Shown in pieces: positions 49,203 to 62,217 of a stretch of DNA of 64,000 bases. Within the stretch, counting starts at the first letter, position 1. Every line of letters begins with the position of its first letter. The notes under the pieces are model-generated. The model was given only the letters and a program-made list of their open reading frames with translations. It was not told the DNA's origin and ran no database searches. The DNA lies in contig JAIXMN010000022.1 of NCBI GenBank assembly GCA_025716815.1, positions 1 through 64,000 of the forward strand. The letters run 5' to 3'. This stretch comes from Dichotomocladium elegans (Eukaryota; Mucoromycota; Mucoromycetes; Mucorales; Lichtheimiaceae). The position numbers and the translations under genes are program-made.

Positions 49203-49778
49203 ATGCAACCAGGCGATTCGGATTGGTATGGGGATCACGTCCATGACTGGCAGGAGATCTGTCATTACGTCTGTAAGTGAGTCATTTCGCTGAGCACCCT
49301 TCTCAGTCTTAAATACGAGAAGCTCAACCCAAGTGCTTTATCCACTCCACCAGCCACCAATCAAGTTCCCATGATTCGGCGTAATCGTGAGGGCCAGGCT
49401 CGATATATGTCATGGATGAAGGAGACACTTACGAAATACAACTCTATTGAGGAATACATGCTCACTGAAAAGCTCGATTTTTCTTCTCTTCCACCATCAC
49501 CCGATCCAATCCACCGTCCGGCTGTGATTATCCTGCCAAACGACTTCCCATATTCAACTGAGCCTGGCATTGTGCATATTCTTATTTGGTCACAAACGCC
49601 ACTCGTGGAAGACTATGTCCAGGAGCTTCTGGAAGCGCACTATGGTAGCTCCGCCTGGGAATGGATCTATTTTGTGAATCCACCATCAACGCAGAGCATT
49701 CGAGGATTACCCCACGTGCATGTCTTTATGCGTCCGCGTACCCTCACCGCACCGCCCCCCAAACTCCACTTAGAATAG
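49203..49778 (+). CDS. DUF3605 family protein
   Basis: Two exons. Exon 1 starts MQPGDSDWYGDHVHDWQEIC at 49203 and ends at a 'gtgagt' donor near 49275. Exon 2 begins LKYEKLNPSALSTPP and continues RYMSWMKETLTKYNSIEEYM and ILPNDFPYSTEPGIVHILIW, then WIYFVNPPSTQSIRGLPHVH VFMR. The text 'NDWPYG..PGIVHL..W' followed by 'W..NP...QS...L.H.HV' is characteristic of the fungal DUF3605 domain, which is found mostly as a single-domain protein of unknown function. Length (about 168 residues) is short but complete for the family. No membrane segment or signal is seen. Confidence 0.82.
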
Positions 49779-49907
49779 AGCGTGGATTTTTTTTTTGGTG
49801 AGAAAGGAAAAGAAAGGACAGAGTTCCCGCGTCTTTCCCTTTTTTCTTCTTTTCTTTTTCTTTACCCAAACGCGACTTGGCCCGGAAACCGAGACCACCG
49901 CGACAGG

Positions 49908-52523
49908 ATGAGCTTCTTTTGGTCATTCGGTTCAAATAACAGCAGCAGCAACAATAATAAATCTGCAAGTATTGAATATAATCCTTCAGTGTCTTTGTCG
50001 GTACAAAACCCATGTGTGCTCGAAAAGCTGATGCTCCATTTCCCTGCGACTGCTATCACATCCTGTCATGTTTCCTTTAGGAAACAACACAACCCGTTGA
50101 ACAGGTCCATCATGTTCACAAGGCAATGAATCCCGCATTCCGCAAAGGCGTGCAATATAATAGTGAGCGCATTGGGAATGGAAATAAGTGCCCACGGTTA
50201 TCAGCTCGTCCAACACTCACCCTTCTTCCTGACTAATCTGTCTGTCTCGAAAAGTGAAAGTGGTCATCCGTGGCGACGTCATGACCGGGAAGTCTGCGCT
50301 CTGTAAGCTCTTTAAAACTGGAATGCAGTTTTGCTGGTGGACAATAGGTGTATTGATGCTAGAGCTCACCATTCCTCTCGCCAGTCAACCGTCTTCAGGG
50401 CGCAGAATTTGACCCTAGCTATAGTTCTACACCCGAAATCCAGGTGGCCAACATTCCTTGGCAATACAAAGGTTGGGTTGCCTTATGTACATGTTTGGAA
50501 AGGAATTATCTGACTAACAAAGAAAGGAGGGAAATAGAGTCAAACGATATCATAAAAATTGAAATATGGGATGTGGTGGACAAGGCACACAACAAGACAC
50601 CCAAAGCAGATGCGGGCATCAAGCTTGAACATCAGCCGACACAGATGCCTGGAAACAAGTCGACCGCCACAGTTAATCCTGAAGAACCGCTCGGTTTGGA
50701 TGCATCTACTGTCAACGTATACCGGAACACGCATGGTGCGATCTTTCTCTTTGATGTGTGCAAACAGTGGACATTTGATTACGTGAATGACCACTTGGCT
50801 GATGTGCCCGAGAACATATCGATCCTTGTCCTTGCAAGTATCACAGTGTATAATATAGCGTTTATTTCTTTTTGCTTAGATTGACTAACATGGTCTCGCT
50901 CTTCCTTCCAGGGTAACTGCAGTGATAAAAGGTAGGTAAGTAGATAGACAGACAATAACTATGTGCGTGTATCTCTGCGTGCGATCCAGAGAATAAAAGC
51001 TTAAAGAATGCCATGGACGATTACAGCGACGAGCGTGTGATCACGTTAGAGCAAATTCATGCAACGCTCTACCAGCATAACCAGGATCGGATCGAGAAAG
51101 GTGCCATCAAACCTAATTTGATCCGATATGCTGAGACTAGTATGAAAACCGGTTTGGGTCTTAAGTACATCTACGATTATCTGGCGGTGCCCTTCCTTCA
51201 GCTCCAGGTACAAGAATCGCCGCTCGCAGGTCTCGGTAATAGATATTGAACGCCTTTCCTGTTTAGATGGAGACACTCCGAAAGCAGCTCGAGCTCAAGG
51301 CTGTTGAGGTCGTGGACGTGCTTGAGGCCCTTGACATGGATGACAAAGTTCCCGAGTTAATGCGACGCCGCCGTGGCCAGGATAACTTTGACCAACGTAA
51401 GACGGGTGTGCAATAGAGCGCACTCTCATCCACGACTGATATTCCCTGTGCTTGATTGACTAGCATCTGAGCCTCACCTGGCGAAACAAACAGAAGAAAT
51501 GAAACACATGTGGGATCAGGAGTTAGAATCAATCGCAATGGAACGTATGTAAGCGAAAGAAGACTTTATTCTTCATCCAGACTTACAGTAGAGGGGTCTA
51601 GATACAATACCCGAGGTACCATCCTCGTTTGTTCGGGATGATACACCACCACCACCGACCGAGCCCGTAAAAGGTCGAAGGCGCGAGGGCTCATTAGTTT
51701 CAGAGGCTGAGAGAGCACCGGTGGTAGACATATTTGATGCAGGCGAGCTCAACGATGATTGGTTCGGCGATGATTCGTCTGCACAGGTGACATCATTAGG
51801 GCATGCGAAGAGCCCAGAATCTGATAATGAGGACAGCGGTGGCGTTGGTGGTGGCAACCCCATGGTAGCTGGGGATGAAGATGTGGAACCCGTGGAATAC
51901 TACAGCACGTTCTCGGAAAATGTTGCGCCCACTAAGGAAGTAGCCATTCCTGTTCAGCTGGAGGAAATCGAAAGTGAAGACGATAACGATGTTGCTGTAG
52001 ACGGCACATACCGTCAACCATCATCGCCATCTCAGCAGACTGGCTATGTTCCTTCAGCCGCGTTCAGGAGCGAGTTCATCAACAATGTGTGGAATATCAC
52101 CAGCACGAGCGCTTCTCATCTATCGTTAAAGGGTCCTGTTGCTTCAGACAGTGATGATGATGATGATATCAACTTTGGGCGTGGGGGTACGCCAGGATCA
52201 TTCACTACTGGCATTGGCGGATATGAGGAAATAGCAGGTGACTCAGAAAATAATCCGTGGACAGACAGCGCAGCAGCTGCAGACTCTACTGATGGCCCTT
52301 CTTCATCGTGGGTTACACCAACGGATCATCAGGCTAGTGTTACTCGACGAAAAGTCATGTTTACATCTTTCTCATCTAAAAACCACAGGCAACCCCATTG
52401 GGCGATGTAGAAGAGGCGTCAGAAGACGAAAAACCAAAGACGAAAAAGAAACCGACTTCGAATGCCAAAAAGAAGAGCTCGCGTGGCGGGAAAAAGAAGA
52501 AGAAGAAAGTAGCCTCCTACTAA
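49908..52523 (+). CDS. RABL6: RABL6 (Parf) Rab-like GTPase homologue
   Basis: Start MSFFWSFGSNNSSSNNNK at 49908. The blocks NPAFRKGVQYN, MKVVIRGDVMTGKSALF (P-loop), NRLQGAEFDPSYSSTPEIQV and IKIEIWDVVDK (in place of WDTAG) match RABL6 in order. So do TVNVYRNTHGAIFLFDVCKQ WTFDYVNDHL, LVLGNCSDKR, RYAETSMKTGLGLKYIYDYL and VPFLQLQ. The Ser/Asp-rich tail contains GGNPMVAGDEDVE, near-identical to the animal motif, and ends with a lysine-rich stretch KKPTSNAKKKSSRGGKKKKK. About ten exons. Human RABL6 is a cytoplasmic/nuclear GTPase linked to the ARF tumour suppressor and to cell growth. The fungal role is unknown. The 3' end converges on the hydrolase gene, 79 bp apart. Confidence 0.9.
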
Positions 52524-52602
52524 ACTATATAAAAAGAAAAGGCAATGCGCACATAGGCACAACCAAAAAAAAAATCATACAATATAAAGAACCCAGAAAA
52601 TA

Positions 52603-54625
52603 TCATGTGGGATGTCGACTCCCGTGTATTGGATTATAGGCAATGGGAAACATGTCAAGGATGGGGCTAGTTTGTGGAGTGGGTAAACTTCTGGACGAGC
52701 TGCTGGTATTTGTGCTGATAGTGCTGCTGATGCTAGGGCGCCGATTTTTGCGGTATAAGATTGCATTGGATCGATGGAGCGAGTAGTTGCTTTTGAATGT
52801 AGGGGTGGCTGGGGGCACAGGTGTAGTTGAGAGACGAAGGATGGTTTTTGACCTTTCCAAGGATGGTTGTGGCGTTGTGGGGGGCAAGGGCGGCGGCTGC
52901 GGCGGCAGCAGCGGTGGTGGTGCTTTGCTGAGAAAGGAAGGATAGCCGTGAATATTTGGACTAGGAAGAATGGGAGGAGAATAGAAGGCCGGAAGACCGT
53001 GCGAATGGCGATGATACCCATCTGGTATGGATAGGAACTGCTGCTGCTGCTGCTCCTCTTGTTGACGATGATGATGCTGATGATGATGATGTTGTTGATG
53101 ATGATAATGATGGTGATGGCTATTATCTAGTTCTCGGCCGAGCATGCTGATGGCTAGGTGACTGACGTCTTTAATCAGCCAGTGGATGTTCTCATTATAT
53201 CTTGGATTAAACATCTGAGCATGAGCAATGGCTGTTGGCTCACATCCTGAGGGACGCCCTGCAGAAGGGTCAGAGGCCCATTCAAAAGGTTTAAAGAAAC
53301 GCATGAATAGTACGTCTTCGACTGGCAGCCGGATCAAAGGCGTATGCATCTGGAAAGGAAATGCAGGTACAAGTTATCCGCCCCCCCCCAAGGAATGAGT
53401 TTGCGAGCTAAAAATATAATGATTGCAGCCCCAGTCGCCCCTCTCTGCCCCCCTCCCTTTTTTTTTTTTACCTTGTTGTAATAACACCGGAAATGAACAT
53501 GTTTGCTGTTGATCAAATTTACAAATCTGTTTCAAATATGCTTGCATCAGCTATGGATAATTTTCTGTCATTGACATGAATTTGATTACCTCTCACTATG
53601 GGTCATCGTCTCTAATAGCTCAGCCATAAATTGTATATGGGCTTGGCGTGGGACAGAGGCATCAGAAGCACCAGCACCCGCAGCATTGCTCTTTGGCTGA
53701 AACAGATCGGAAATCATGGTGGACAATGTAGAGGAAGTCATGCCACAGAGCAAAGTGGCAAAAAATTCTGAATGATCTGGAAAGCCCGTCCAGCTATGCC
53801 GCTTGAGCCTCTCAAGACGATTTGTAACAATATCAGACCAGCTTCCTGGTGTGGCGCGCGCACGGACAAGCTTAGTCACCACATCCCAAGGCCGCTGCTG
53901 CAGGTCGTCGAGCGCCATTTTGAAAAAAGTTCGATCGAAGGAGAAAAAGGGCGTATCGAAGGTGATGAGTCCGATCACTTTGGAATGATTGAGCAAAGGC
54001 GATCTATCCAACATTTTTATGGCATCCGCAACTAAAATAAATATCTAAAATGAGCTCTTTTTTTTTGGGGGGGAGGGTGGAAGATAAGACAAAAGAGAAG
54101 AGTGATGTGGGTTTTCGTATGCTTACCCACAAGACCACCAATCGAATGGGCTAGGATAATGACGAAATTCGGTAACTGTTCATCATAGTCATTAGAGTGC
54201 CACTCATGGTCCAGCTGCTCAAGATGGTGCACAAATTCTTTAGGGGCGTCTTCGTAACCACTATTGTAGAACAAGGTCATTTCATCCACGTTGTGTCCCG
54301 CCGCCCCCCCACCGCCCCCGAGAGGTAAGGACAGATAAGTACCCTTTTGTTTCATAATCATAACAGTGATAGTCGATTTTTACATTCTTGAACTGTTCCT
54401 CTCGTTCCATATATGTCACCAACGGTTTCATGAAATCCTAATTGAGTTTTACAACGGTAGGTTGAGGAGAGTGACCAAGAATAGGAGGGATAACCTCCTT
54501 TTCTTTTCAAAAAACGACGTCGTACTTTGAACGTTCGGTCGCACTGGCCAAGAAAGCCGTGGATAAATAACAATCGCAAATGTGCATCGTATGGTGATAT
54601 TGTTGTGATGATACTGTCTGCCATA
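52603..54625 (-). CDS. Alpha/beta hydrolase (DUF676-like serine lipase/esterase)
   Basis: Exon 1 starts MADSIITTISPYDAHLRLLF IHGFLG at 54625, giving the oxyanion HGFLG. Exon 2 gives DFMKPLVTYMEREEQFKNVK IDYHCYDYETKGTYLSLPLG and later the nucleophile elbow LAHSIGGLVG (Ser). The next exon gives VADAIKMLDRSPLLNHSKVI GLITFDTPFFSF. The final exon (52603-53349) adds FMRFFKPFEWA and a very His/Gln/Pro-rich tail ending SRHPT. 'HGF.G' and 'HS.GGLV' followed by 'GLIAFDTP' fit fungal DUF676-type lipases. The catalytic Asp and His cannot be assigned safely. The low-complexity tail contains a (CAT)n repeat. Confidence 0.75.
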
Positions 54626-55266
54626 TGGTTTGAGATAGAAGCATCGACTTGTTTCCAAGCAGCAAGAAATGGGGAGAGGTGCAGGCGACAGAAGGTTAAG
54701 TGGACAAGAAGAAAAAAGAAAGAAGTAGAGAAGAAAAAAGACAAAACAGAAGAGAAAGAAAGAAGAAAAGATAACGTATGAAAAAAAAAGAGAAACACAT
54801 ACTATATCGTGGTGCAAGCAGGGTATGCCGATTTAGCCAGAACTCAACAAGGTATATGAGGTAGGTAGGTGGGGGGGGTCCTGGGGGAGAGAGTTTCGCG
54901 CGGAAGGAGGGGAACGCGGGCGCGCGCGCCGCACAATATTCCATATCAAGTTCGCTTGCTTTTTGTCTCCCCTTTTCTAGCTCTACTTTTGGGGAGGGGG
55001 GGCAGGTTGACATAGTATCACGAGAATGCTGCACTCATCATGTTTTGATTCGAAACAAAAGCGTAATAATATTTGCAGGGAGTAGAGATGAAAGATGCCT
55101 ATAGCGGACATGCATTGCTTCCCATCTCCCCTCGCGGCTCGCTCACAGACCTAAACCAGGTCGCGTGAAGCGGAGTTCAGCGCAGGTTTCAGACGCTAAT
55201 AATGCCCTTCGCTGTTTTGCGGCTGCGATTAAGCCGTCTCCCAGCTTTGTTTCTCTTGTATTAATA

Positions 55267-56353
55267 ATGGCCAATATACAACATGATCCCGATGACACAT
55301 CACAACGACTCTCGGCACGCGATCAAATCATATCTCCTTCGTCGAACATTACAGCAGCAGTGAGCGCATCAACGAGTCTCGGTGACCCGTCCGTACCGAT
55401 AACTGCAACGATAGCAACAAGCGAACTCAGACATCGGCACATGATGATGCCAACTACACGATCTATATCGGAACCAGCGAGCCCACTGCATAGCAAATCA
55501 GACGAGTTCTATGAATGTAATATATGGTAAGCAAACCGATAAAGAGAGAAAGAGAGGGGGGTATCAGAGCCTCTTTTTTCTCTTTATTATATTCTAGATC
55601 ATGTGAAATAAATCCTTTTCTTCTCTCTCTTTATCTGAACACTTCCCTTCTACTAAAAAGTTTCGATACGGCAACACATCCTGTTTTGACGCTATGTGGG
55701 CACCTGTTTTGGTAAATCTTTGCATTATTTGGTTTTTCATTGGTCTAGATGATTGAATAATGGATTACGTGCGGTTACGTTATATATGTATTTTTTTTTT
55801 TGGATTGGCGAAATGTTTTAATTTATGCTTATAGTTGGACTTGCCTTGCCCAATGGCTGAATGCCCAAGCCCGAAATCCAACGTGCCCGGTATGCAAGGC
55901 TGGGTGTGGAGAAGACAAGGTGATTCCGGTGTATGGTCGTGGTCGGGACGAAAAGGATCCCCGCAAAGACCCTGCTATACCCAGTCGGCCTGCAGGCCAG
56001 CGACCACCTGCGCTTCGTGATCCAGGCTACTCAACATCTTTTTTTAATCGTCCTTTCCGAGGATTCTACCGACAACACGGCAATGCCGGGATGTCCCTCT
56101 CGCCCACTGCAGGGTTGTTTCCATTTCCTTTTGGCATCGGGATGGTAAGTCAAAAAGTAAGAGCACAAGTAAAATGATGGACACACCCCTACTACTCTTT
56201 ATAACCATGTAGAATACTCCACTGATGAGCGAGGTCAATCCACGCGCCGGAAGACCCGCCGCAGAGTTCCAGTCTTCAGGCGAAACAACGTTCTTTTCCC
56301 GCCTGGTACTTATGCTCCTGATCTTGTTCATTGCAACAATCATTTTTTATTAA
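55267..56353 (+). CDS. RNF5: RNF5/RNF185 (RMA1) type RING E3 ubiquitin ligase
   Basis: Spliced text: FYECNIC, then FDTATHPVLTLCGHLFCWTC LAQWL, then NPTCPVCKAGCGEDKVIPVY GRGRDEKDPR, a C3HC4 RING directly followed by the RNF5 signature 'KVIPVYGRG..DPR'. After a Pro/Phe/Gly linker the C terminus, FFSRLVLMLLILFIATIIFY, is a tail-anchor membrane helix ending at the stop 56351-56353. Product: ER-membrane ubiquitin ligase in ER-associated degradation. Two introns split CNI|C and F|CW, each within a codon. The start could be the ATG at 55165 or MANIQHDPDDTSQRL at 55267. I chose 55267 because the extra 34 residues look like untranslated leader. A further intron precedes the final exon near 56150-56210. 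Confidence 0.88.
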
Positions 56354-56426
56354 ATCATCATTCAATCATCACCCTTCCCGTCTTTGTATATTAACTTCGT
56401 TGTAATACATAAATGCCCGTTAAAAT

Positions 56427-57953
56427 CTAAAGGATCTTTGAGATTCCCTGGTCGTCAGGATCCCGTTCCATCGTCGCGCCTGTCAACAGATCATCGTCAT
56501 GATCTCCACCATTGTCCGAGGAACCATCGTTCTCATTATCCAACTCTTCACGCATGACGCCTTCCTTGGTGATCCACACCTTATTGATTCCTTTCGACGC
56601 AATTTCGCCATACCACGCCGGTATCGGTTGCACCAAGATGTCCGACATCATGAGGTCCCTCAAGCCCTCCATGACATTATTTCCCTTGAGGGTAAGCTTC
56701 ATCGTGACTGGTCTATCCACCTTCAGCTGCGCATGCATGTTCTCGGGGACTTTATCTTTCATGCAGTTCAACGGGGTTTGAATGTTGATCGTCAGGTCCT
56801 CAATCCCGGATAACATGTTGAGGCCAAGATAGTTCTTAATGCCTCTGGAACGGGCCTGAAGTTCATGCCGGTCAAGAGGTACAATACGCCGCCGCTGATC
56901 GCGGGTCTGAACATAAGGCGTCTCGAGCGGTCGCTTTTTCGTAATTTGATGGTAGTCGAGAGGGTTGGCGTCAAATTGATTCAGCAATAGCTCGCTAAAA
57001 GCACCGAGCATATTGCGATTGAGAACTAGCTTGGATAACTCATCGACTTCCCAGCCTGAGAGATTATGCTCCTTGATCGACCCAGCGCCAAATGCTGCGG
57101 TGAGAACGCGCTGAAACACCTGCTTCCATCCCATGCTCGGCATCACTGCTTTTGTATCGAGAATGATATAGGGTGTGCTAGGGTATCGAATGATATATTT
57201 GATATTCCTATTCGGCGGATAGGCATTTGTATGCCGACTCTCGTAAACAGCGATGCGAATCCAGTCTGCTGAAATCGATTCGTGTGGAGTGGTCGCGACA
57301 TGCTGATTGATATTCAATTAACACGCTCATAGCAGCAATTATGCAAGACTGCTTACACATTTGTAGTAATGAGATAATTCATCTTGTATACCGCGGCAGA
57401 CAGCAGACGAATCTCGAGACGGATCGAAGAGCTCAGGGTTCCTGGGATCTAATCATTTCCTTAGTTCAAACTAGCAGCCTATTCATTGTTTTGGCTGCAT
57501 ACCTGGCACCAGTTCCCACAACACCCATTTACGTTTCTTTTTTAGGGTTGCATGACCTATCATGTTTTCTTTAACGATGAGAGTAAAGTCGGGAGGGAAT
57601 CCAGGGGAAAGCTCAGTCTTACATTCCAGGTCAATCTGGGCAATTTGAAAGGCACTAAGGCCATCCGGCTAACAACAACAATCCGAGAAAAGCATAAGCA
57701 TTTCCAAGTATAGCTAATACACGAATTCACATGCCCAATCTGAAGTGATGCGATCGATCAATAGATTCTTTCGTCGGTTCTCAATTGCCTTATAATCAGC
57801 CCAGGTCGTTGGCTGATGCTTTGGACATAGCTGCCTGATTTTAAACCAGCCTTTGACAATTTCAAGGAGGGATCCTTTGGGAATACGGTCAAGAAGCGCT
57901 CGCACCTCATCAGAATATGGGATCAGTTGACGATCAGCCTCGGTAAACTGCAT
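56427..57953 (-). CDS. chl4: CENP-N/Chl4 (Mis15)-like kinetochore protein
   Basis: Four exons. Exon 1 starts MQFTEADRQLIPYSDEVRAL, then IPKGSLLEIVKGWFKIRQLC and LIDRITSDWACEF. Exon 2 gives PDGLSAFQIAQIDLECKTEL and KKRKWVLWELVPG. Exon 3 gives PELFDPSRDSSAV and ELSHYYKC. Exon 4 gives HVATTPHESISADWIRIAVY ESRH, IKYIIRYPSTPYIIL and a helical C-terminal half ending in an acidic tail (SSDNGGDHDDDLL). The early 'IPK.SLL.IV..W' and later 'W.RI..Y ... Y.IRYP.SPYI' resemble the CENP-N/Chl4 family, which binds CENP-A nucleosomes. Recognition is by eye, so the confidence is moderate. It is read against the RNF5 gene (convergent, 73 bp apart). Confidence 0.6.
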
Positions 57954-58588
57954 AATGTTGCTAAAGACAATAAGGAACACAGTTGAATAGTGAGGCATGC
58001 TTGCGAGCACGTGAGAGAGATTTTTTCTGCAGTAACTCCGATGGAACGAAAAACAAACGCGTACGCCGTGAAAATCTGATCGACCTTCCAGATGGCTACA
58101 GTCGCAGAGGACGGTATTCCGAGCTTTACGCCATCAATAAATCGACTGAGCATAGCAAGAAAAGGGATTTGATATGGTTATAACATCTATATTTATCGAC
58201 GAATGTCATGTGCTGGAGGTAGTTCGTTGTGGGAGAGAAAACGATGGGGACGTTACTCGGGCATCCTTTTTGGTAATGCATAAAGAAATCCTGTTTTGAG
58301 GTAATACAATGACGATAAGAGAATGAAAATATCGTGTACAACCGAAGCCTATTCCCCCTTCGATTCGCTTGACGCCTCCGATCGAATTCGTCAATTGTTT
58401 CCTTTTTGACAACCAAAGGTGCCTGCCATCATGATGTAGGACAGCGATTGGCCGAGCATATTTTCCCGTGGCAGCAGATAACCGCCTCGCGAACGCGTCG
58501 CTGTCGACAGACAATTGCTTATAAAAGCACAGAAACCGTTCGCTTTTTTCAACTTATTGTCTTGTCCTTGTTCCACTCTACTTTAATC
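57954..58588. other. Divergent promoter between CENP-N-like and aminopeptidase genes
   Basis: No gene recognised, although frames at 58126-58514 on the minus strand are open. Contains the TATA box at 58520-58526 listed separately. Confidence 0.4.
58520..58526 (+). promoter_or_regulatory. TATA box of aminopeptidase Y
   Basis: 'tataaaa' lies 63 bp upstream of the ATG at 58589, a spacing that suits a short leader. Confidence 0.55.
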
Positions 58589-60413
58589 ATGAAGATCTCA
58601 ACCGCTCTCTTGACCATCGGTGCCACCTTTGCTCTTGCTGTCTCTGCAGCTCCTCACCATGGTGAAGGCCATCACGGAGGACCGCACGGTGACAAGCTTT
58701 CGCAGCGACTGCAGAATAAGATCACTCTCAGAGGTTTGACAAGACACACAAACATGTTCCAAGACCTTGCTATCCGCTACAGCAATGGCACGCGCGCGTT
58801 TGGTACGGCGGCACATAATGCCACTATCCAATACATCGCCGACCAGACAAAACATCACTACGACGTTACCATTCAACGCAAGTAGTATAAATGTTGCCAC
58901 GTGATCTGTACGCATAGCAGGAAAATGTTGACATGACTTTTTAGCTGCTGTGTTTACGTACACCGAGACTGTGAGCGAGACTGCGAATATCGTATCCGAT
59001 AACAATGCCGATCTCAAGCCTATTTTGATGACTTACAGCTCCAGCACCCCAGCAGAAGGCGTTACGGCCGAAGCCTTCATTGTTCCAAACCTAGGCTGCG
59101 ATGCTGCCGACTATGCTGGTGTAGAAGGCAAGATTGCTATTGTGTCACGTGGCACATGCGCCTTTGGCGATAAATCTGCTGCCGCCGCCAATGCCGGTGC
59201 CGTGGGACTTTTAGTTTACAACAATGAGGAAGGTGAACTCAACGGTACACTGGGTGGAGATGATATTCCCAAGGTTCCATCCGCTGGTATCACAATGGCC
59301 GACGGCCAAAGGATCGTTGAGCTGGCCTCAAATGGACCTGTCACCATCAAGTTAGTCCTCGTTGAATTCAAGGAAAATCGCAGCACTGCCAACGTCTGTG
59401 CGGAAACCAAGGTAGAGTGCCTCTCTTTCTTTGTCTGATTGCAACCCCCATGACATGCATAACATCTGAGAAAAAAAAACATTCACACACAAAAATCATT
59501 GATAGCGCGGTGACAAGCACAATGTGATTGTGATCGGTGCTCACTCGGACAGTGTCGCCGCTGGTCCTGGTATCAACGACAACGGCTCCGGTTCCGCTGC
59601 GCTGCTCGAGATTGCTCGCCAATTCCATTCAATCAAACCGACGAACGCCGTCCGTTTCTGCTGGTGGTCAGCTGAGGAGTTTGGTTTACTTGGTGCGACC
59701 CACTATGTCAGCAGTCTGACTGAGGCCCAGATTGCCGACATCAAATTGTACTTGAACTTTGATATGATTGCCAGTGAGTGATTTTTTTCCTGCACTTTTT
59801 TCGGTACGCATGGCTTGCAAATCGCTCATTTTTTTTTTTAAAAACAAATGCTAGGTCCAAATTATGTCAATGCAATCTATGACGGCGATGGTGATGCTTT
59901 CGGTGTTGCTGGCCCTGGTGGCTCGGCAGCCATCGAGAAGCTCTTCATTGATTATTTTGCACAACATAACAGCTACTCTGAACCCTCTGAGTTCGATGGA
60001 CGTAGTGACTACGGACCATTTATGGTAAGGAAACTGAGCTGTAAACATCAGTCTTCGCGGAGCTGGTTGACTCACATCATGAATAATAGGATGTCGGAAT
60101 CCCCTGCGGTGGTACCTTCACGGGCGCCGAGGGTCTCAAGACCGAGGAGCAAGCGCAGCGCTATGGTGGTACTGCAGGAGCACCTTACGACGAGTGCTAT
60201 CATGCAGCCTGTGATACGACCGAGAACTTGAACCACGAAGCGTTCTTGCTTCACTCAAAGGCTATTGCCCATGCGGTTGCTACCTACTCCATGTCAACCG
60301 CGGACGTCGATGCCCAATTAAACCGCACAATCACCAAGCGTGACGCAGCTGCTCCGCCTGTTTCATCGCAAATCGGTGCTACCTGTGGATCCAACAAAAT
60401 CGTCGCCATCTAA
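58589..60413 (+). CDS. APE3: Vacuolar aminopeptidase Y (M28 family with PA domain)
   Basis: Exon 1 starts MKISTALLTIGATFALAVSA (signal peptide, cleaved near SAA), then a His/Gly-rich stretch. A PA domain follows (LGCDAADYAGVEGKIAIVSR). The M28 catalytic core is complete: VIGAHSDSV (His and Asp), GINDNGSGSAALLEIA (bridging Asp), WWSAEEFGLLGA (general-base and ligand Glu), YLNFDMIA (Asp) and YHAACDTTENLNHEA (His). The protein ends SNKIVAI. Introns interrupt at about 58890, 59413, 59776 and 60025. Ape3-type enzymes are sorted to the vacuole and remove N-terminal amino acids. The whole chain is about 490-500 residues, as in the yeast enzyme. Confidence 0.93.
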
Positions 60414-62217
60414 TTCATACTAATTGTAGTAAATATAATACTGATCCATATCAAACTTTTTTTTTTGTTATCATTAATAAGAGTGTGTTCCTTTGAAGCG
60501 TATCCATTTGATTATTCTCATGAACTATATTTCATTGTAAGAAACAGATGATTGTAGACAGCATGCCTGTGGACATTATTTGAGGGAAGGTTGTTGTACT
60601 ATTTTTCCTAATATCCGTATACCACGATCGACAAAGTGTAATTTCCCAGGAATGTGACACAGCGCCATTTCCTCCGTTGAAGGAGCGCATGACCCTTTTT
60701 CAGAGAATCAAGACCAAACAGGGACATCGTCGTGGTAATGTCCAGGAATTCAAAAAATCGTGTAACGTATGGCTCCTTTTGGGTTATCTTATCCTTGCCG
60801 TGAGTGCCGCGGATCACAACGCAGAAAGTCGTAGATAGCAACACTGCGGCGCAACAAACGTGTCATGTTTTTTTTTGCATTTTGATAAGCAACCAATAGT
60901 TGCATGGTGACGGGGATTACCAGAAAGTACCTGATGTCGTCAGCTTCCGCCTTGAATACTACCAAGATAATATTGCTACTGAAGCATGTAGCTTACATCT
61001 TTTTACTTTCTTCTTCTTCTTCTTTACACGAGAAGAAAAAAAAATAAAGCCGTAAGCAGTCTCGATTCTTTCAAATTCTAAAGTGTTACACTAAATTTGC
61101 ATGTATAGCCGACCTGCTGATTTCGTAAAAAATTTCCTGACCTGGACAGTTGCGATGATGTTATCCGTATCAATAGGTACGGCGTACTGTGGTTGCTATA
61201 TCGGAGAAAGAAGAGCATACTTTAAAGCATCGCTATTCGTCTCTCAGTCTCCACCTAACGGAGCAACATGAGCACGCATGTGATGATGCCGTAGGGCAGA
61301 AGCAATTCATCGTAGCATAATGATAGCCACAATGCTTATCAAATGGCAATCAAGGCCCTGGAATCCTGCCCACCAATAATCATTCGTAAAATCTTAAATG
61401 GCGTGCGAGATCCCCGATCTTGCAACCATCGCACACTATGATGACTATCATCAGCTTGACGGCCAAGTAACATGCATGAGTCCCTGATGCCTCTGCACAC
61501 CACAAAGAGGGTTCCCGAGCGTAAAACTCGATCGCGGTGACAGCGTCTTGCCCGAGATATTCTTGTTTTTACGTACCATATATGCATCAATCGTGTAACA
61601 CATTCTTTTCATCAGCTTGACCAACCCTGGATAACGACGAAGAGGCAGGGCCTGGTGATATTGGCGGATCTACAGACCCATGAGGTGCTAGAGCTCTTCG
61701 GTGGCTATGTACTTTTGACACGGCATCTGTTTATAATTTGCTCACGGAACGATGGGAACAATTAAAAATGCAGTCGCTAAAATCTACGAAAAGGCGATAT
61801 TGGCGCCATCGAACACGAAATAGCAAGGTATTGCACTTTTTAATGGCCACAGGTCGAATAGGTTTTGGTATCATTTAGATTCCCCGGCGTGAAAGGAATG
61901 AATGCTTCTTCAAATTTTCCGAAATAGCTATTTCATGTTCTGGAGGTAGTTCATTCCCCAGTTTACCCGAAATTTCATGCGATATCTTTTATCTTTATCG
62001 TCTCGAGATGTTGGTTCCTAGAAAGAATGAGATAAACAGAACGTTTGACTGTCCCGATGTGTGTCCCAACCGAATGACAGAAACATAGGCAGATAAAAAA
62101 AAAAGAGTCGGGCTGTGGGCACTTGCGGGGGGGGGTGGATCACTAATAGCGGGCATTTCCGGTTGCTCTTCATTCTCGTGCTTTGTGTTGCAACGCTTCC
62201 CTTTTTTTCGCTCCACA
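60414..62217. other. Intergenic, no gene recognised
   Basis: Contains short frames on both strands (for example minus 60608-60844 and 61339-61590) without recognised families. The segment ends at the TMEM208 start. Confidence 0.4.
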